A stretch of DNA of 34,838 nt. It comes from Candidatus Gottesmanbacteria bacterium RIFCSPHIGHO2_02_FULL_40_13 (GTDB lineage: Bacteria; Patescibacteriota; Microgenomatia; 2-02-FULL-39-11). The DNA lies in contig MFJN01000022.1 of assembly GCA_001779235.1 (NCBI GenBank), positions 8,186 to 43,023 of the forward strand, given 5' to 3'. Position numbers and translations under genes: made by a program. The notes under the pieces are model-generated. The model was not told the DNA's origin. It did no database searches and was given only the letters and a program-made list of their open reading frames with translations. Positions 22,609 through 30,046 of this stretch are shown here, piece after piece (within the stretch, counting starts at the first letter, position 1; each line of letters opens with the position of its first letter).

Positions 22609-22623
22609 GAGACATACCGTCTC
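22609..22623 (-). other. Hairpin with T-run between the two HD/TGS genes
   Basis: On the minus strand GAGAC-GGTAT-GTCTC is followed by GATTATTTTTTT and then the ATG of the downstream gene. An overlapping alternative stem, ACCG-AAGAGA-CGGT, excludes it. This could attenuate read-through from the upstream gene. The stem is short, so evidence is modest. Confidence 0.35.
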
Positions 22624-22660
22624 TTCGGTCTAATCCTGAAATTGCTGAATATTACCACTT

Positions 22661-25087
22661 TTAGGGACTATATTCAAAAATCACCTTCTTCTTTCGAAAA
22701 ATACCCGTCAGATTGTTTTCATGAGGTCTAAAATTAAAAGTTGTAGAAACCAGCTTCTTTGAAAACTTTTCCATTAATTCTTGATGAATATTTTTTACCA
22801 AAACTCTTACCGCTACATAATCAACCTCCGCAGTAAACCCTTTAACCTGAGAAATGTCGAAAGCTATATGTATTATCGGGGAATCACCGGGGGTCACTCC
22901 AGCCATTCCTTCCGAATAACGAATGTCGATGTTATATTTTTCAGACAACAGATCCGTAATTGTACTCTCGATTCCCTGTTCATTATTTGTAAATTTAAAG
23001 TCAAGACTCACTACGTTTTCCAGCTGATAGGTTAACAACTTTTCTGCATACTGACTAACTTTCTCAGCATCCAGTTCGTCTAAGGCTATTTGAAACAATA
23101 ACTCATCCGGATCGACCACATCGAATACCTGCCTCAGATCAACTATTGGTTTCTGATCCATTAAAGACTCCAGTATTCTTTTAGCCTCGAAAATCAGACT
23201 TTCACGGGTCTTTTTCTGAGTTTCTGACTTTTTCGGGCCGGCAAGAATATCCCGGAAATGCCTCCGTATCTGCTCTTTAAATTCATCTCCGCTTGTTTTG
23301 AGACAGCGTATCCAGTAAGGTTGTATGGATGGACCTGATTCAAATACTAGACTAACCGTATCACCAACAGATAATACATAATCCGGCCCTACAGCATTAT
23401 CGTTTACTATAAAGAAAAGCGATCCCTGCCACAGCGGTACATTCTCTTCTTCGGTCTGATATGGAAACCGGTCGCACGCCAGGTCCAAAACAGTTGATCC
23501 TGCCTCGATCCACCAGGGTATTTTCTTATCACCATCTAAAAAATACAGCTCGAGCTTCCCCGGTAAGATAAAATCCAAAAATTTTCTGCCTAAATCTCCG
23601 CCGGCCAAACCTGTAACCTGTGTCACACGTTTTCTGATCATCTCCCACTTTTGTTGGCCTAATTTGTGCCGGGTATTGAGTTCATTATCAGGTGAATGTA
23701 TCTCTTCAGGCAGAATAGCCTTCAGCTGTTTATAATATAAATGAGTTATAGGAATTTGCATGAGTTTGCCTCTTCCCGGAGGATAGATATTTATTTTTAA
23801 TATAAGGGAGGGAGAGGTCTCTTCTTCAGGAAGAGCTTGCAGATGGAATTCCATTGATTGCAGTGTTTTTTCAGCCATTTTTCTCTTAACCTCTGGCAAA
23901 TCTAAACTTCCTATAGAGTCAAATTGACCCGAAAGAGCAAGTGTTATTCTATGCTGCCAGGCTTTTTTTACCCAAGCGTATTTTTCAAAGTTCTTCTGAT
24001 CCATCTTCGCTCCTTTCATCTCTATATCAACGCTTAAAAAGCAGTCCTCCGCGGATAAATCCTCCTTTTTATGAACCCTTTGATAAAGTGTATAAATATC
24101 CGGAATGATAATTTGTATTTTGTCTTCAGGGAGATTAAGTATCTCTGCAAGTTGTTTGCGTATACGATCTTCGATCTCCATTTCTTTAATTTCACGCGTA
24201 AAGGTATCAAGGATACTCTCTAATTTTTGGCTGTACACAGGATCAATAACTTTTAAGCTAAGCGTAGCAAGCGCCCTAGCCTCCTCAAAAAGCCCCAGGA
24301 AGCGTGCCAGCGGTACATAATATCGTAATGTTTCCGTAGCTTTTTCTTTTTGTTTTGCAGGCAGCATCTGACCAATAGTCTTCATATTATGTAAACGGTC
24401 ATAAATTTTAATGAGAGAAGCACGGGGATTTTTTTCCAAAGACTCAAACAAGACAGCCCGCGTCACATCATCAACCTCTTCCGGCCTGTCTCCTTTCCCG
24501 AATCTTACTTTAGACAATGATTCGACGGTCCGGGCGACATCCTTTGATAACATTTTTGAAAGATAATACCTGGTTACCGGATATCCGTTGACTGTGGAAT
24601 CCTCCAGAAGATCATGACACAAGGCTGCGGATATCGTTTCCCAATCGCACTGTAAATCTTTTCCTGCAAGAGGCAAGGCGACGTGTAACAGATGATTGGC
24701 GTATGGCGTTTGTCCATCCGCCCTTGTTTGTCCCCAATGTCCATAATGCATGAGGGCCATGGCAATATCTATCTTCTCAAGCTCCTTATAAGTCATGTAC
24801 TTACTGCATGAGTCATATAAACTACTCATCAGATCTTTGGTTTCTTTATCTTTCTCGGGAATCTCGGAAAATTTTACTTCTACAGGACTATAATTTCCCG
24901 GCCGGCTTAAATCAAATCCATAACTTAAAGCTGTGTCAAAATGTATGGTTTGCAACAAATCCGCGCTTTGAGGCTGTAAATTCTGGCTAAAACCCCTAAT
25001 TCCGACCAGATTGTTGTAAAGCTCTGCACTCCAGTTTTGCTGAGGTACATTGCGTGTCAGGTCGTGTAAATATTCGCGAAACGCCAT
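22661..25087 (-). CDS. RelA/SpoT-like protein B: HD hydrolase, degenerate synthetase, TGS
   Basis: 808 aa, paralogous in layout to the downstream protein. The HD domain (about 105-280) is intact: MHYGHWGQTRADGQTPYANHL, H158-D159 in LCHDLLEDS, and IKIYDRLHNMKTIG. The synthetase-like region keeps KIQIIIPDIYTLYQRVHKK but lacks recognisable catalytic motifs. A TGS-like domain lies about 510-590 (WWIEAGSTVLDLACDRFP then FIVNDNAVGPDYVLSVGDTV). The C-terminal 200 residues are unassigned. First gene of the minus-strand unit; a good promoter (TTGACC, 17 bp, TAAAAT) lies 36 nt upstream, divergent from the PRTase-Nudix gene. Hydrolysis of ppGpp or another nucleotide is the likely activity (inference from the HD domain). 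Confidence 0.75.
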   Translation of the reverse strand: MAFREYLHDLTRNVPQQNWSAELYNNLVGIRGFSQNLQPQSADLLQTIHFDTALSYGFDLSRPGNYSPVEVKFSEIPEKDKETKDLMSSLYDSCSKYMTYKELEKIDIAMALMHYGHWGQTRADGQTPYANHLLHVALPLAGKDLQCDWETISAALCHDLLEDSTVNGYPVTRYYLSKMLSKDVARTVESLSKVRFGKGDRPEEVDDVTRAVLFESLEKNPRASLIKIYDRLHNMKTIGQMLPAKQKEKATETLRYYVPLARFLGLFEEARALATLSLKVIDPVYSQKLESILDTFTREIKEMEIEDRIRKQLAEILNLPEDKIQIIIPDIYTLYQRVHKKEDLSAEDCFLSVDIEMKGAKMDQKNFEKYAWVKKAWQHRITLALSGQFDSIGSLDLPEVKRKMAEKTLQSMEFHLQALPEEETSPSLILKINIYPPGRGKLMQIPITHLYYKQLKAILPEEIHSPDNELNTRHKLGQQKWEMIRKRVTQVTGLAGGDLGRKFLDFILPGKLELYFLDGDKKIPWWIEAGSTVLDLACDRFPYQTEEENVPLWQGSLFFIVNDNAVGPDYVLSVGDTVSLVFESGPSIQPYWIRCLKTSGDEFKEQIRRHFRDILAGPKKSETQKKTRESLIFEAKRILESLMDQKPIVDLRQVFDVVDPDELLFQIALDELDAEKVSQYAEKLLTYQLENVVSLDFKFTNNEQGIESTITDLLSEKYNIDIRYSEGMAGVTPGDSPIIHIAFDISQVKGFTAEVDYVAVRVLVKNIHQELMEKFSKKLVSTTFNFRPHENNLTGIFRKKKVIFEYSP

Positions 25088-25122
25088 AATAGTGATGTTG
25101 ATATAAGAATACCAACCCAGCG

Positions 25123-25164
25123 ATTTTACTATGTTGTATGTGTGAGGTCAAACTATAGGTCAAA
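25123..25164. promoter_or_regulatory. Minus-strand promoter and AGGTCAAA direct repeats (divergent control region)
   Basis: For the HD/TGS gene at 25087: TTGACC (complement 25146-25151), 17 bp, TAAAAT (complement 25123-25128). The -35 lies within the first of two exact AGGTCAAA repeats (25145-25152 and 25157-25164), 12 bp apart. The second ends 7 bp before the -35 of the divergent gene. One regulator could therefore govern both directions. Confidence 0.6.
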
Positions 25165-25171
25165 ATCCCGC

Positions 25172-25200
25172 TTGACAGATTTACTCTGGTATCATAACAT
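25172..25200 (+). promoter_or_regulatory. Promoter of the PRTase-Nudix gene
   Basis: Perfect -35 TTGACA (25172-25177), 17-bp spacer, -10 TAACAT (25195-25200). +1 would be near 25207, leaving a leader of about 250 nt, far longer than the leaders elsewhere in the window. Confidence 0.6.
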
Positions 25201-25206
25201 TATAGG

Positions 25207-25458
25207 TCTGGTATGAGTAATAATTTTAACTATTTCGAAATGAAGCTCCACGGGTTTACACCCGTGGTATCTTCAAAGACTGCGGAGCAAAATCCGCCGA
25301 AGCAGAAGAGCATTCATCCCTGCCTTTACAAACAGGGTCTTCTGCGAAGGTGGATATATCACCTCCCTATTAATCGATCTTTTAACCTGCCGACCGGGAG
25401 GTAAGGTTATTTTATAAATTAACAAGCAGTTTTTACCTCCCCAAAGGGAGGTTTTATT
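25207..25458 (+). promoter_or_regulatory. Structured leader with two competing anti-SD/SD pairs (switch candidate)
   Basis: Elements in order: hairpin A (TGAAG 25241-25245 with CTTCA 25271-25275 enclosing CCACGGGT 25248-25255 with ACCCGTGG 25260-25267); hairpin B (GCAGAAGA 25302-25309 with TCTTCTGC 25338-25345 enclosing CCCTG 25318-25322 with CAGGG 25333-25337); ACCTCCC-1 (25361-25367); GGGAGGT-1 (25396-25402); ACCTCCC-2 (25435-25441); loop CAAA; GGGAGGT-2 (25446-25452). GGGAGGT-2 is the SD, 7 nt before the ATG at 25459. Pair 1-1 plus 2-2 hides the SD; pairing GGGAGGT-1 with ACCTCCC-2 frees it. This is the geometry of a translational riboswitch or similar sensor. No known aptamer class was recognised. 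Confidence 0.6.
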
Positions 25459-27921
25459 ATGCCAATAGCAGAAGAATTAAGAAGAACCAATTTTATTCAC
25501 TTTGCAGGACCAGGAATTTCAGGAAGAATATTTCCTGAAACTGATCCAGTTCACGCTTATTTTCTGGAACCAAATCCTGAGGTAAAAAATATCGCTCATA
25601 CATGGGTAAGGACTGTAAAGCTTATTTGTGGAGTCAAACGCCTTAATGAAGTATCAGCTATCTTCGGAGATACAGCCCGTACAAAAGGAATATCTCCTGA
25701 AGAAAGAGAGCAAAAGAAGAAAGAAATCGGCGACCGTTGTATAGAGGCCTTTGCCCAAAGACACCGCATTACTATTTCTGATATGGCAACTTCAAACAAC
25801 GATTATGGAATTACTTTATCTAATACCCGTAAAAATCAATTTGGGGAACCAGAGATAGACACGATGACTAAATTTGAGGTCGCAGAACTGATGACAGATT
25901 CAATCAGGTATGGACGTACTGTAAGAGATTATTTACAAAACCCTCACAGCGGAGTTCTTCGGGGTCTGTCAAATGTTTTACCGGCAGTTGTCAATGAACC
26001 TTTGGGTATTACCAAATTTGAGGATTTACTCCTTTTAATGTTTTCCCCTAAATGGGGTGAGCAAACCCGATTTGAGGCCCGTCAGATCTTAGGACTGTCT
26101 GATCTGGCTGCAGAAGTGCTTTTATATAAACGAAAATATGAAGGTTTGAAAGATAAAATATCTGACATCCTGGATCATCATGGAGTTTTTAACCCATCCG
26201 AACACGGGCCGTTAAAAGATCCGTATAATTTCTTGACTCTCCATAACCCTGAAACTTTTTATGTTGAAGGAGTAAAACCTCTTCAGCCGGGTGAAAAATA
26301 TGAACCACAACCTAATTTACTGTTTAACAGTTTGAGGGTAAGAACAGCAGTAGATGAGCATGGAGAGTATCTACTCCAACTGAATGACGAACCCAAAGGA
26401 ATCGTCCAGACAATGCTGAAAATGATTCGCCGCAATACCCTTGATCCTGCCGAAATTCGAGATAATTATCGTATGGCAGCCACTTTTGTCAACCGCGCGG
26501 ATATAGAAAGATTTTTGACAGGGATCAAAGAGGCAAGCAAAAAAGCAGGTAAACCGATCGTTATTGACGAACTGGAGTTTGAAAATACTCTTGAGGGAGA
26601 TAAATATGAGGCGGTAACGAACGGTAAAAGCGAGATATATGCCGGATCAAGCAAAAAGTATCAGGTAATGCGCCGTAAACTTTATTTTGCCGACAGGCCT
26701 GATCTGTTCTGGGAATTATCTTGCTATACCTTAGAGGCCTTCGTCAACTATAACGTGGCGGATAATACGGGAATTCTTGAATATCTGGTAAGAAGACTTA
26801 TTGAGCATAACCCTGAAAACGTGGATGCCGGAGTTTTTGAGTATCTGGTACCTCAGGATATCTATGGAATAGATGCTGCCGAATACTTAAGATCGCTTGT
26901 GCATGGAATAAGAACTTCCGTCAGGGAAAAAGCGTTCGTGCATAATGAACATATGACCAGACGTCTCAGACTGATGTCAGAAGGTGAAATCGCACAGGCT
27001 GTTAACCAGATTTCTGAACAAATTCAACCACACTCTTCAACTATTATTCCCGATTATCAGAAATGGCCGGATATAATTATAGCAATAGGAAAAAACACTA
27101 TGACAGCCTCCCAAGCTCTGGCTCGTCGCTTTAAGGCAGAGATGCTATTTTACCCTGGAAATGGCCACACTATCGCTGATTTTCTTCAGAAGAATGCTCA
27201 AGCCTTAGCCGGAAGAAGAGTTTTATTTCTGGATGATGTCGGTATTAATGCCAATACAGTTCGAACGATGTCAACTTATCTTCAAGAGATCGGCAATCCT
27301 CCCTCTAATATCGCCTTCTTAGCTCTGGAACAAGATTCGACCGCTTCCGCAATGAATCCTTATTATGGTTCTTTATTTACCAAAGGTGAATACATCTTTT
27401 TTCCTTCTCAACTTCATGAATACATAGAACATACTCAAAGCGTCTTTGGAATATGCTACAGATATCGAGAAGGACAACTCGAAGTGTTGCTGCAGGAAGA
27501 AGATAAAGAAGGTGTTATCAAAATCAAATTGCCCGGAGGCACGTGGAAAGGAGGTCCCCTTCAAGACACTACCCTGGGCGATGAATCGACCTTAGAAACA
27601 TTGCGCCGGGAAACTGATGAGGAATTAGGCTCTACTATGAGACGGAGACTATCGGAACGTCTGGACCAACGTTTCCCTGTCTCCCAAAATATTCTTCTGG
27701 ATCCGGATGGTCCTGATGTTACGTCAAATACACTTCACCTTCTAGCCTATTTTATCAATGGACACGACCTTGAGATAGATGATTGGCAAGCTCCGGAAAA
27801 TAGTAACGTGGAGTCATTAAAATGGGTAGCCGTTGATGAAGCAATTGATAAAGTCTTTAGAAAAGGATACAGAAATCTGCTTAGAACTGCAAAAGAGATA
27901 CTATCACCATCTACTTCTTAA
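25459..27921 (+). CDS. Large protein with C-terminal phosphoribosyltransferase-like and Nudix domains
   Basis: 820 aa. The PRTase-like domain is about 537-640: PDIIIAIGKNTMTASQALA, then the PRPP-loop-like VLFLDDVGINANTV (D592, D593), in which the usual TG is replaced by NA. The Nudix domain is about 661-815, with box residues E-x7-RETDEELG (717-724); the leading Gly of the box is not at its usual place. The N-terminal 530 residues match no family I know. One part (about 320-450; EIRDNYRMAATFVNRADIERFL, later SSKKYQVMRRKL and WELSCYTLEAFV) faintly recalls the RelA/SpoT nucleotidyltransferase fold, but I do not assert it. Strong SD GGGAGG 7 nt before the ATG fixes the start. It is divergent from two HD/TGS genes. 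A nucleotide hydrolase with a PRPP- or nucleotide-sensing domain is the best guess. Confidence 0.7.
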   Translation: MPIAEELRRTNFIHFAGPGISGRIFPETDPVHAYFLEPNPEVKNIAHTWVRTVKLICGVKRLNEVSAIFGDTARTKGISPEEREQKKKEIGDRCIEAFAQRHRITISDMATSNNDYGITLSNTRKNQFGEPEIDTMTKFEVAELMTDSIRYGRTVRDYLQNPHSGVLRGLSNVLPAVVNEPLGITKFEDLLLLMFSPKWGEQTRFEARQILGLSDLAAEVLLYKRKYEGLKDKISDILDHHGVFNPSEHGPLKDPYNFLTLHNPETFYVEGVKPLQPGEKYEPQPNLLFNSLRVRTAVDEHGEYLLQLNDEPKGIVQTMLKMIRRNTLDPAEIRDNYRMAATFVNRADIERFLTGIKEASKKAGKPIVIDELEFENTLEGDKYEAVTNGKSEIYAGSSKKYQVMRRKLYFADRPDLFWELSCYTLEAFVNYNVADNTGILEYLVRRLIEHNPENVDAGVFEYLVPQDIYGIDAAEYLRSLVHGIRTSVREKAFVHNEHMTRRLRLMSEGEIAQAVNQISEQIQPHSSTIIPDYQKWPDIIIAIGKNTMTASQALARRFKAEMLFYPGNGHTIADFLQKNAQALAGRRVLFLDDVGINANTVRTMSTYLQEIGNPPSNIAFLALEQDSTASAMNPYYGSLFTKGEYIFFPSQLHEYIEHTQSVFGICYRYREGQLEVLLQEEDKEGVIKIKLPGGTWKGGPLQDTTLGDESTLETLRRETDEELGSTMRRRLSERLDQRFPVSQNILLDPDGPDVTSNTLHLLAYFINGHDLEIDDWQAPENSNVESLKWVAVDEAIDKVFRKGYRNLLRTAKEILSPSTS

Positions 27922-27980
27922 TAATTCCCTTAATTCTCAGATCTGATCATATTTCAGACTTATAACTTTAACAGCCGAAA

Positions 27981-27996
27981 AAATCCGGTTGGATTT
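27981..27996 (+). other. Weak hairpin after the PRTase-Nudix gene
   Basis: AAATCC-GGTT-GGATTT, 60 nt after the stop codon. Only 6 bp of stem and no proper T-run, so a terminator is possible but unproven. Confidence 0.3.
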
Positions 27997-28108
27997 CCGT
28001 TGCAATATAAATCTAAGCATAAATCTCTATTCTAACAATATTACCTCACCTTTCACCTCATACCCATTTACCAGCGAAAGAATTTTATCTCGTAGGTGTA
28101 GAATATTG

Positions 28109-28270
28109 AAGCTCCCGACCTTACGGCTCGCCTCGCTGAAGCTATGGCGAAGCGGGTCGGGAAATCTGAATAATGCGCTTCGTCAGAGCGTAAACCTCGC
28201 CGAAGCGGAAAAATGTCTCTACTCCCGATTTAATCGGGATTCCGCGAAGGCGGGTTAAATCCTCTGACGG
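28109..28270. repeat. Composite palindrome-rich repeat tract in the 27922-28406 gap
   Basis: Within a 485-bp gene-free gap lie nested stems: TCCCGACC (28113-28120) with GGTCGGGA (28155-28162); CGCTTCG (28176-28182) with CGAAGCG (28201-28207); CGTCAGAG (28181-28188) with CTCTGACG (28262-28269); and TCCCGATT-T-AATCGGGA (28223-28239). The last, plus TT, is an exact 19-bp match to 33674-33692. The tract is GC-rich against AT-rich surroundings. Apart from a weak hairpin near 27981 and the 34-bp repeat at 28295, I see nothing else in the gap. Confidence 0.65.
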
Positions 28271-28294
28271 CACTAATCCAACATCCTAAATTAT

Positions 28295-28328
28295 CACACA
28301 TTTACACGCGATAGCATACAAATGTGTG
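28295..28328. repeat. 34-bp palindrome-ended repeat, copy 1
   Basis: CACACATTT at 28295-28303 and AAATGTGTG at 28320-28328 form perfect 9-bp ends around a core containing GCGATAGCATA. 31 of 34 positions match copy 2 at 29116-29149, in the same orientation. It lies 78 bp past the stop of the PaaX/Cas2-fold gene. Confidence 0.9.
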
Positions 28329-28406
28329 GAATGCTTAATTATCATTACCACATCAATACGAACCTAAAAAGAAAAAAATAATAAAAGTATTAGAGGAATA
28401 ATTTTA

Positions 28407-29087
28407 TTAAAACTCGAAGTGCGATTTGATATTTTCAGCGTTTTCAATTCTTTCTGCCACGATATAAGTCACGTTTATCCCCACCTGATAAATCTGGCGC
28501 AGGAATTCCACTTCATCAAAACAAGGAAATGGATGTACCCAGACGCTTTTTTGCAGAGGATAAAAATCCATAAGTTTCAGGTGCATACGAAATATATCCC
28601 GCATGTTTTTGTGTTTTTCGGGAATATCAAATATTACTATCCGCCATTTTTTATCCCAGGATTTTGGCTTTGCAATCTCCATTTCTGTAAGTTTATACCT
28701 CAAAGCCCGTACTCTACCTGCTTGTGTAATTCTGACTAAAGTTTGTCCATTTTCTTCAACTATTTTAACTAGTTTTTGTTTTTTTAGACGATCGATTGTT
28801 TGGCTAAAATAATTTTTGTTAAATTTCTTGCCGTAGGTAATAAATGGCGCCACCGCCATCGGTAAAGTAGGAATTGCAAACGACAAACCAATAACTGCGC
28901 CGCTTGCCAGTATTTTTAATAGCTCCTTGGTTTTTGGATTTAACAATTTTTTTTGTCTTAGTTGCCGGCTGAAAAATTCTTTATCGCGGGAGAATATCTT
29001 TTCAGTTTTTACCAGATCAACTTTCGAAAAATCTAATTTTATCTTATATTTACTGCTTTTTATCCTTTTATTCTTTCGATTCTTCAT
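28407..29087 (-). CDS. PaaX-like / Cas2-fold protein with a winged-helix segment and hydrophobic helix
   Basis: 226 aa. The C-terminal part (about 143-226) starts WDKKWRIVIFDIPEKHKNMRDIFRMHLK and continues with LQKSVWVHPFPC, the pattern of the Cas2-like ferredoxin domain in PaaX repressors (PaaX_M). Before it, KLVKIVEENGQTLVRITQAGRVRAL (about 107-131) fits a winged-helix beta hairpin. A hydrophobic stretch (about 57-82, LLKILASGAVIGLSFAIPTLP) could be a membrane anchor, and the N-terminus is very basic. No phenylacetate genes and no CRISPR array or cas1 occur nearby. The gene is bracketed by two copies of a 34-bp palindrome-ended repeat, one of which overlaps its promoter. A repressor or nuclease acting on that repeat is plausible (inference). 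Confidence 0.8.
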   Translation of the reverse strand: MKNRKNKRIKSSKYKIKLDFSKVDLVKTEKIFSRDKEFFSRQLRQKKLLNPKTKELLKILASGAVIGLSFAIPTLPMAVAPFITYGKKFNKNYFSQTIDRLKKQKLVKIVEENGQTLVRITQAGRVRALRYKLTEMEIAKPKSWDKKWRIVIFDIPEKHKNMRDIFRMHLKLMDFYPLQKSVWVHPFPCFDEVEFLRQIYQVGINVTYIVAERIENAENIKSHFEF

Positions 29088-29098
29088 CTTAGCATTTA

Positions 29099-29128
29099 AT
29101 TTTAAAACATATCTTCACACATTTGCAA
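29099..29128 (-). promoter_or_regulatory. Promoter of the PaaX/Cas2-fold gene, -35 within the 34-bp repeat
   Basis: On the minus strand: TTGCAA (29128-29123), 18-bp spacer, TAAAAT (29104-29099), 11 nt to the ATG at 29087. The -35 is inside repeat copy 2, so a protein on the repeat would block transcription. Confidence 0.45.
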
Positions 29129-29149
29129 GCGATAGCATATAAATGTGTG
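29116..29149. repeat. 34-bp palindrome-ended repeat, copy 2
   Basis: Same ends (CACACATTT 29116-29124, AAATGTGTG 29141-29149) and GCGATAGCATA core as copy 1, three differences. 28 bp upstream of the PaaX/Cas2-fold start codon. Copies start 821 bp apart and are directly repeated. Confidence 0.9.
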
Positions 29150-29278
29150 AAAAAGGGAGGCTGTCGTATACTAATATGATGAAAAACTTTGAATATTGTC
29201 TTAGTGGGATAGAAAATAATAATGGAGAGAAGACGGATCTTTATGGGTTATTTGGTATAAATTAAAAAATATAATCCC

Positions 29279-29968
29279 CTACTTGCACTTGACCGCATCG
29301 AGACTGTTAATCTGTCCATTGGCATCAATATCATACTTTTTTACACTTGCCCATTCTGACGCTGGCAACTTGTCGTTCTTACCTATATTGGCGGAAATTC
29401 CCGCACACAGATTTGAAGTTCCTGACGGCGAGACGCTGATTTTGGGCGCGGCTGATACCGTGGTAAAACGGGTCGGTGAAACGACTGCAGCAGTTGGCGA
29501 AAGGAAGGGGGTCGGAGTATCTATCGGCTTTACTATCTCAGTCTGCGGAACTATCGCTGTAGTCGTAAAACTCCACGGGACGCAACTTGCTCCGCATATT
29601 TGGCCTGATGCGTCGCACTTTTTATCCCCTATTTTAATGAGGTAATAATAAACAGTGTTGGGAGTGAGAAGTGACAAATTGACATTATGCGCTTTCCCGG
29701 GTTGTCCTTCGGGGGTAGAAAAAGTCAGATTGGTGGCCGTAATCCCGTATTCCACCATCCCCTGCGACATCTCATCCGTCACCCAGGAAATCATGGCATT
29801 GTTCGTTGTCACCTGATTGGCCCCGACTTCTTTTATCGAGCAGGACGAAGCTCTGGCAAAAAAAATGTTTGCCTGCCTGCCGAGAAAAATAGTAGTTCCC
29901 AAAGCTACCAGAAGAAATACAGTAATTCCTGCGGTTTTTATTTTTTTTTGAAAAGATGCCAGATTCAT
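29279..29968 (-). CDS. Surface protein: fibronectin-III-like domain and C-terminal dockerin-like repeat
   Basis: 229 aa. An N-terminal membrane anchor or signal (about 12-35), then an FN3-like domain of the type seen at the N-terminus of purple acid phosphatases (NNAMISWVTDEMSQGMVEYG, LTPNTVYYYLIKIGD), a Pro/Thr/Ser linker (about 145-185), and a terminal KYDIDANGQINSLDAVKCK. The last matches one half of a type-I dockerin (D-x-D-x-N-G-x-I-N-x-x-D), so only a single Ca2+-binding repeat is present. Last gene of the minus-strand cohesin/dockerin cluster. Its SD appears to be supplied by a heptamer array just upstream. Confidence 0.72.
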   Translation of the reverse strand: MNLASFQKKIKTAGITVFLLVALGTTIFLGRQANIFFARASSCSIKEVGANQVTTNNAMISWVTDEMSQGMVEYGITATNLTFSTPEGQPGKAHNVNLSLLTPNTVYYYLIKIGDKKCDASGQICGASCVPWSFTTTAIVPQTEIVKPIDTPTPFLSPTAAVVSPTRFTTVSAAPKISVSPSGTSNLCAGISANIGKNDKLPASEWASVKKYDIDANGQINSLDAVKCK

Positions 29969-29977
29969 ATTTTAAAA

Positions 29978-30030
29978 CCTATTGCCTATTGCCTATTGCC
30001 TATTGCCTATTGCCTATTGCCTATTGCCTA
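29978..30030. repeat. Heptamer array (CCTATTG)7.6 between surface-protein genes
   Basis: Seven exact CCTATTG units at 29978-30026 plus CCTA. Read on the minus strand the unit is CAATAGG; the last AATAGG lies 9 nt before the ATG of the FN3/dockerin gene and resembles an SD. Copy-number change would not alter the nearest SD but could alter mRNA folding. Confidence 0.95.
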
Positions 30031-30046
30031 ATACATTCTACCTCCC

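Noticed and set aside
25241-25345. IS200/IS605 transposon end or omega-RNA, based on the GAAGCTCCACGGG-type hairpin
   Set aside because: No tnpA or tnpB or fragments of them nearby, and the hairpins lie directly in the leader of a non-transposase gene. Kept only as an alternative explanation.
28295-29149. CRISPR locus suggested by a Cas2-fold protein and 34-bp repeats
   Set aside because: Only two repeat copies with a whole gene between them, no spacers, no cas1, and the protein has the PaaX-type layout rather than a short Cas2.
29176-29265. 29-codon ORF (plus strand) starting ATGATGAAAAAC
   Set aside because: SD-like GGGAGG is 15 nt away, no homology is recognised and the gap is short; not enough to call a gene.
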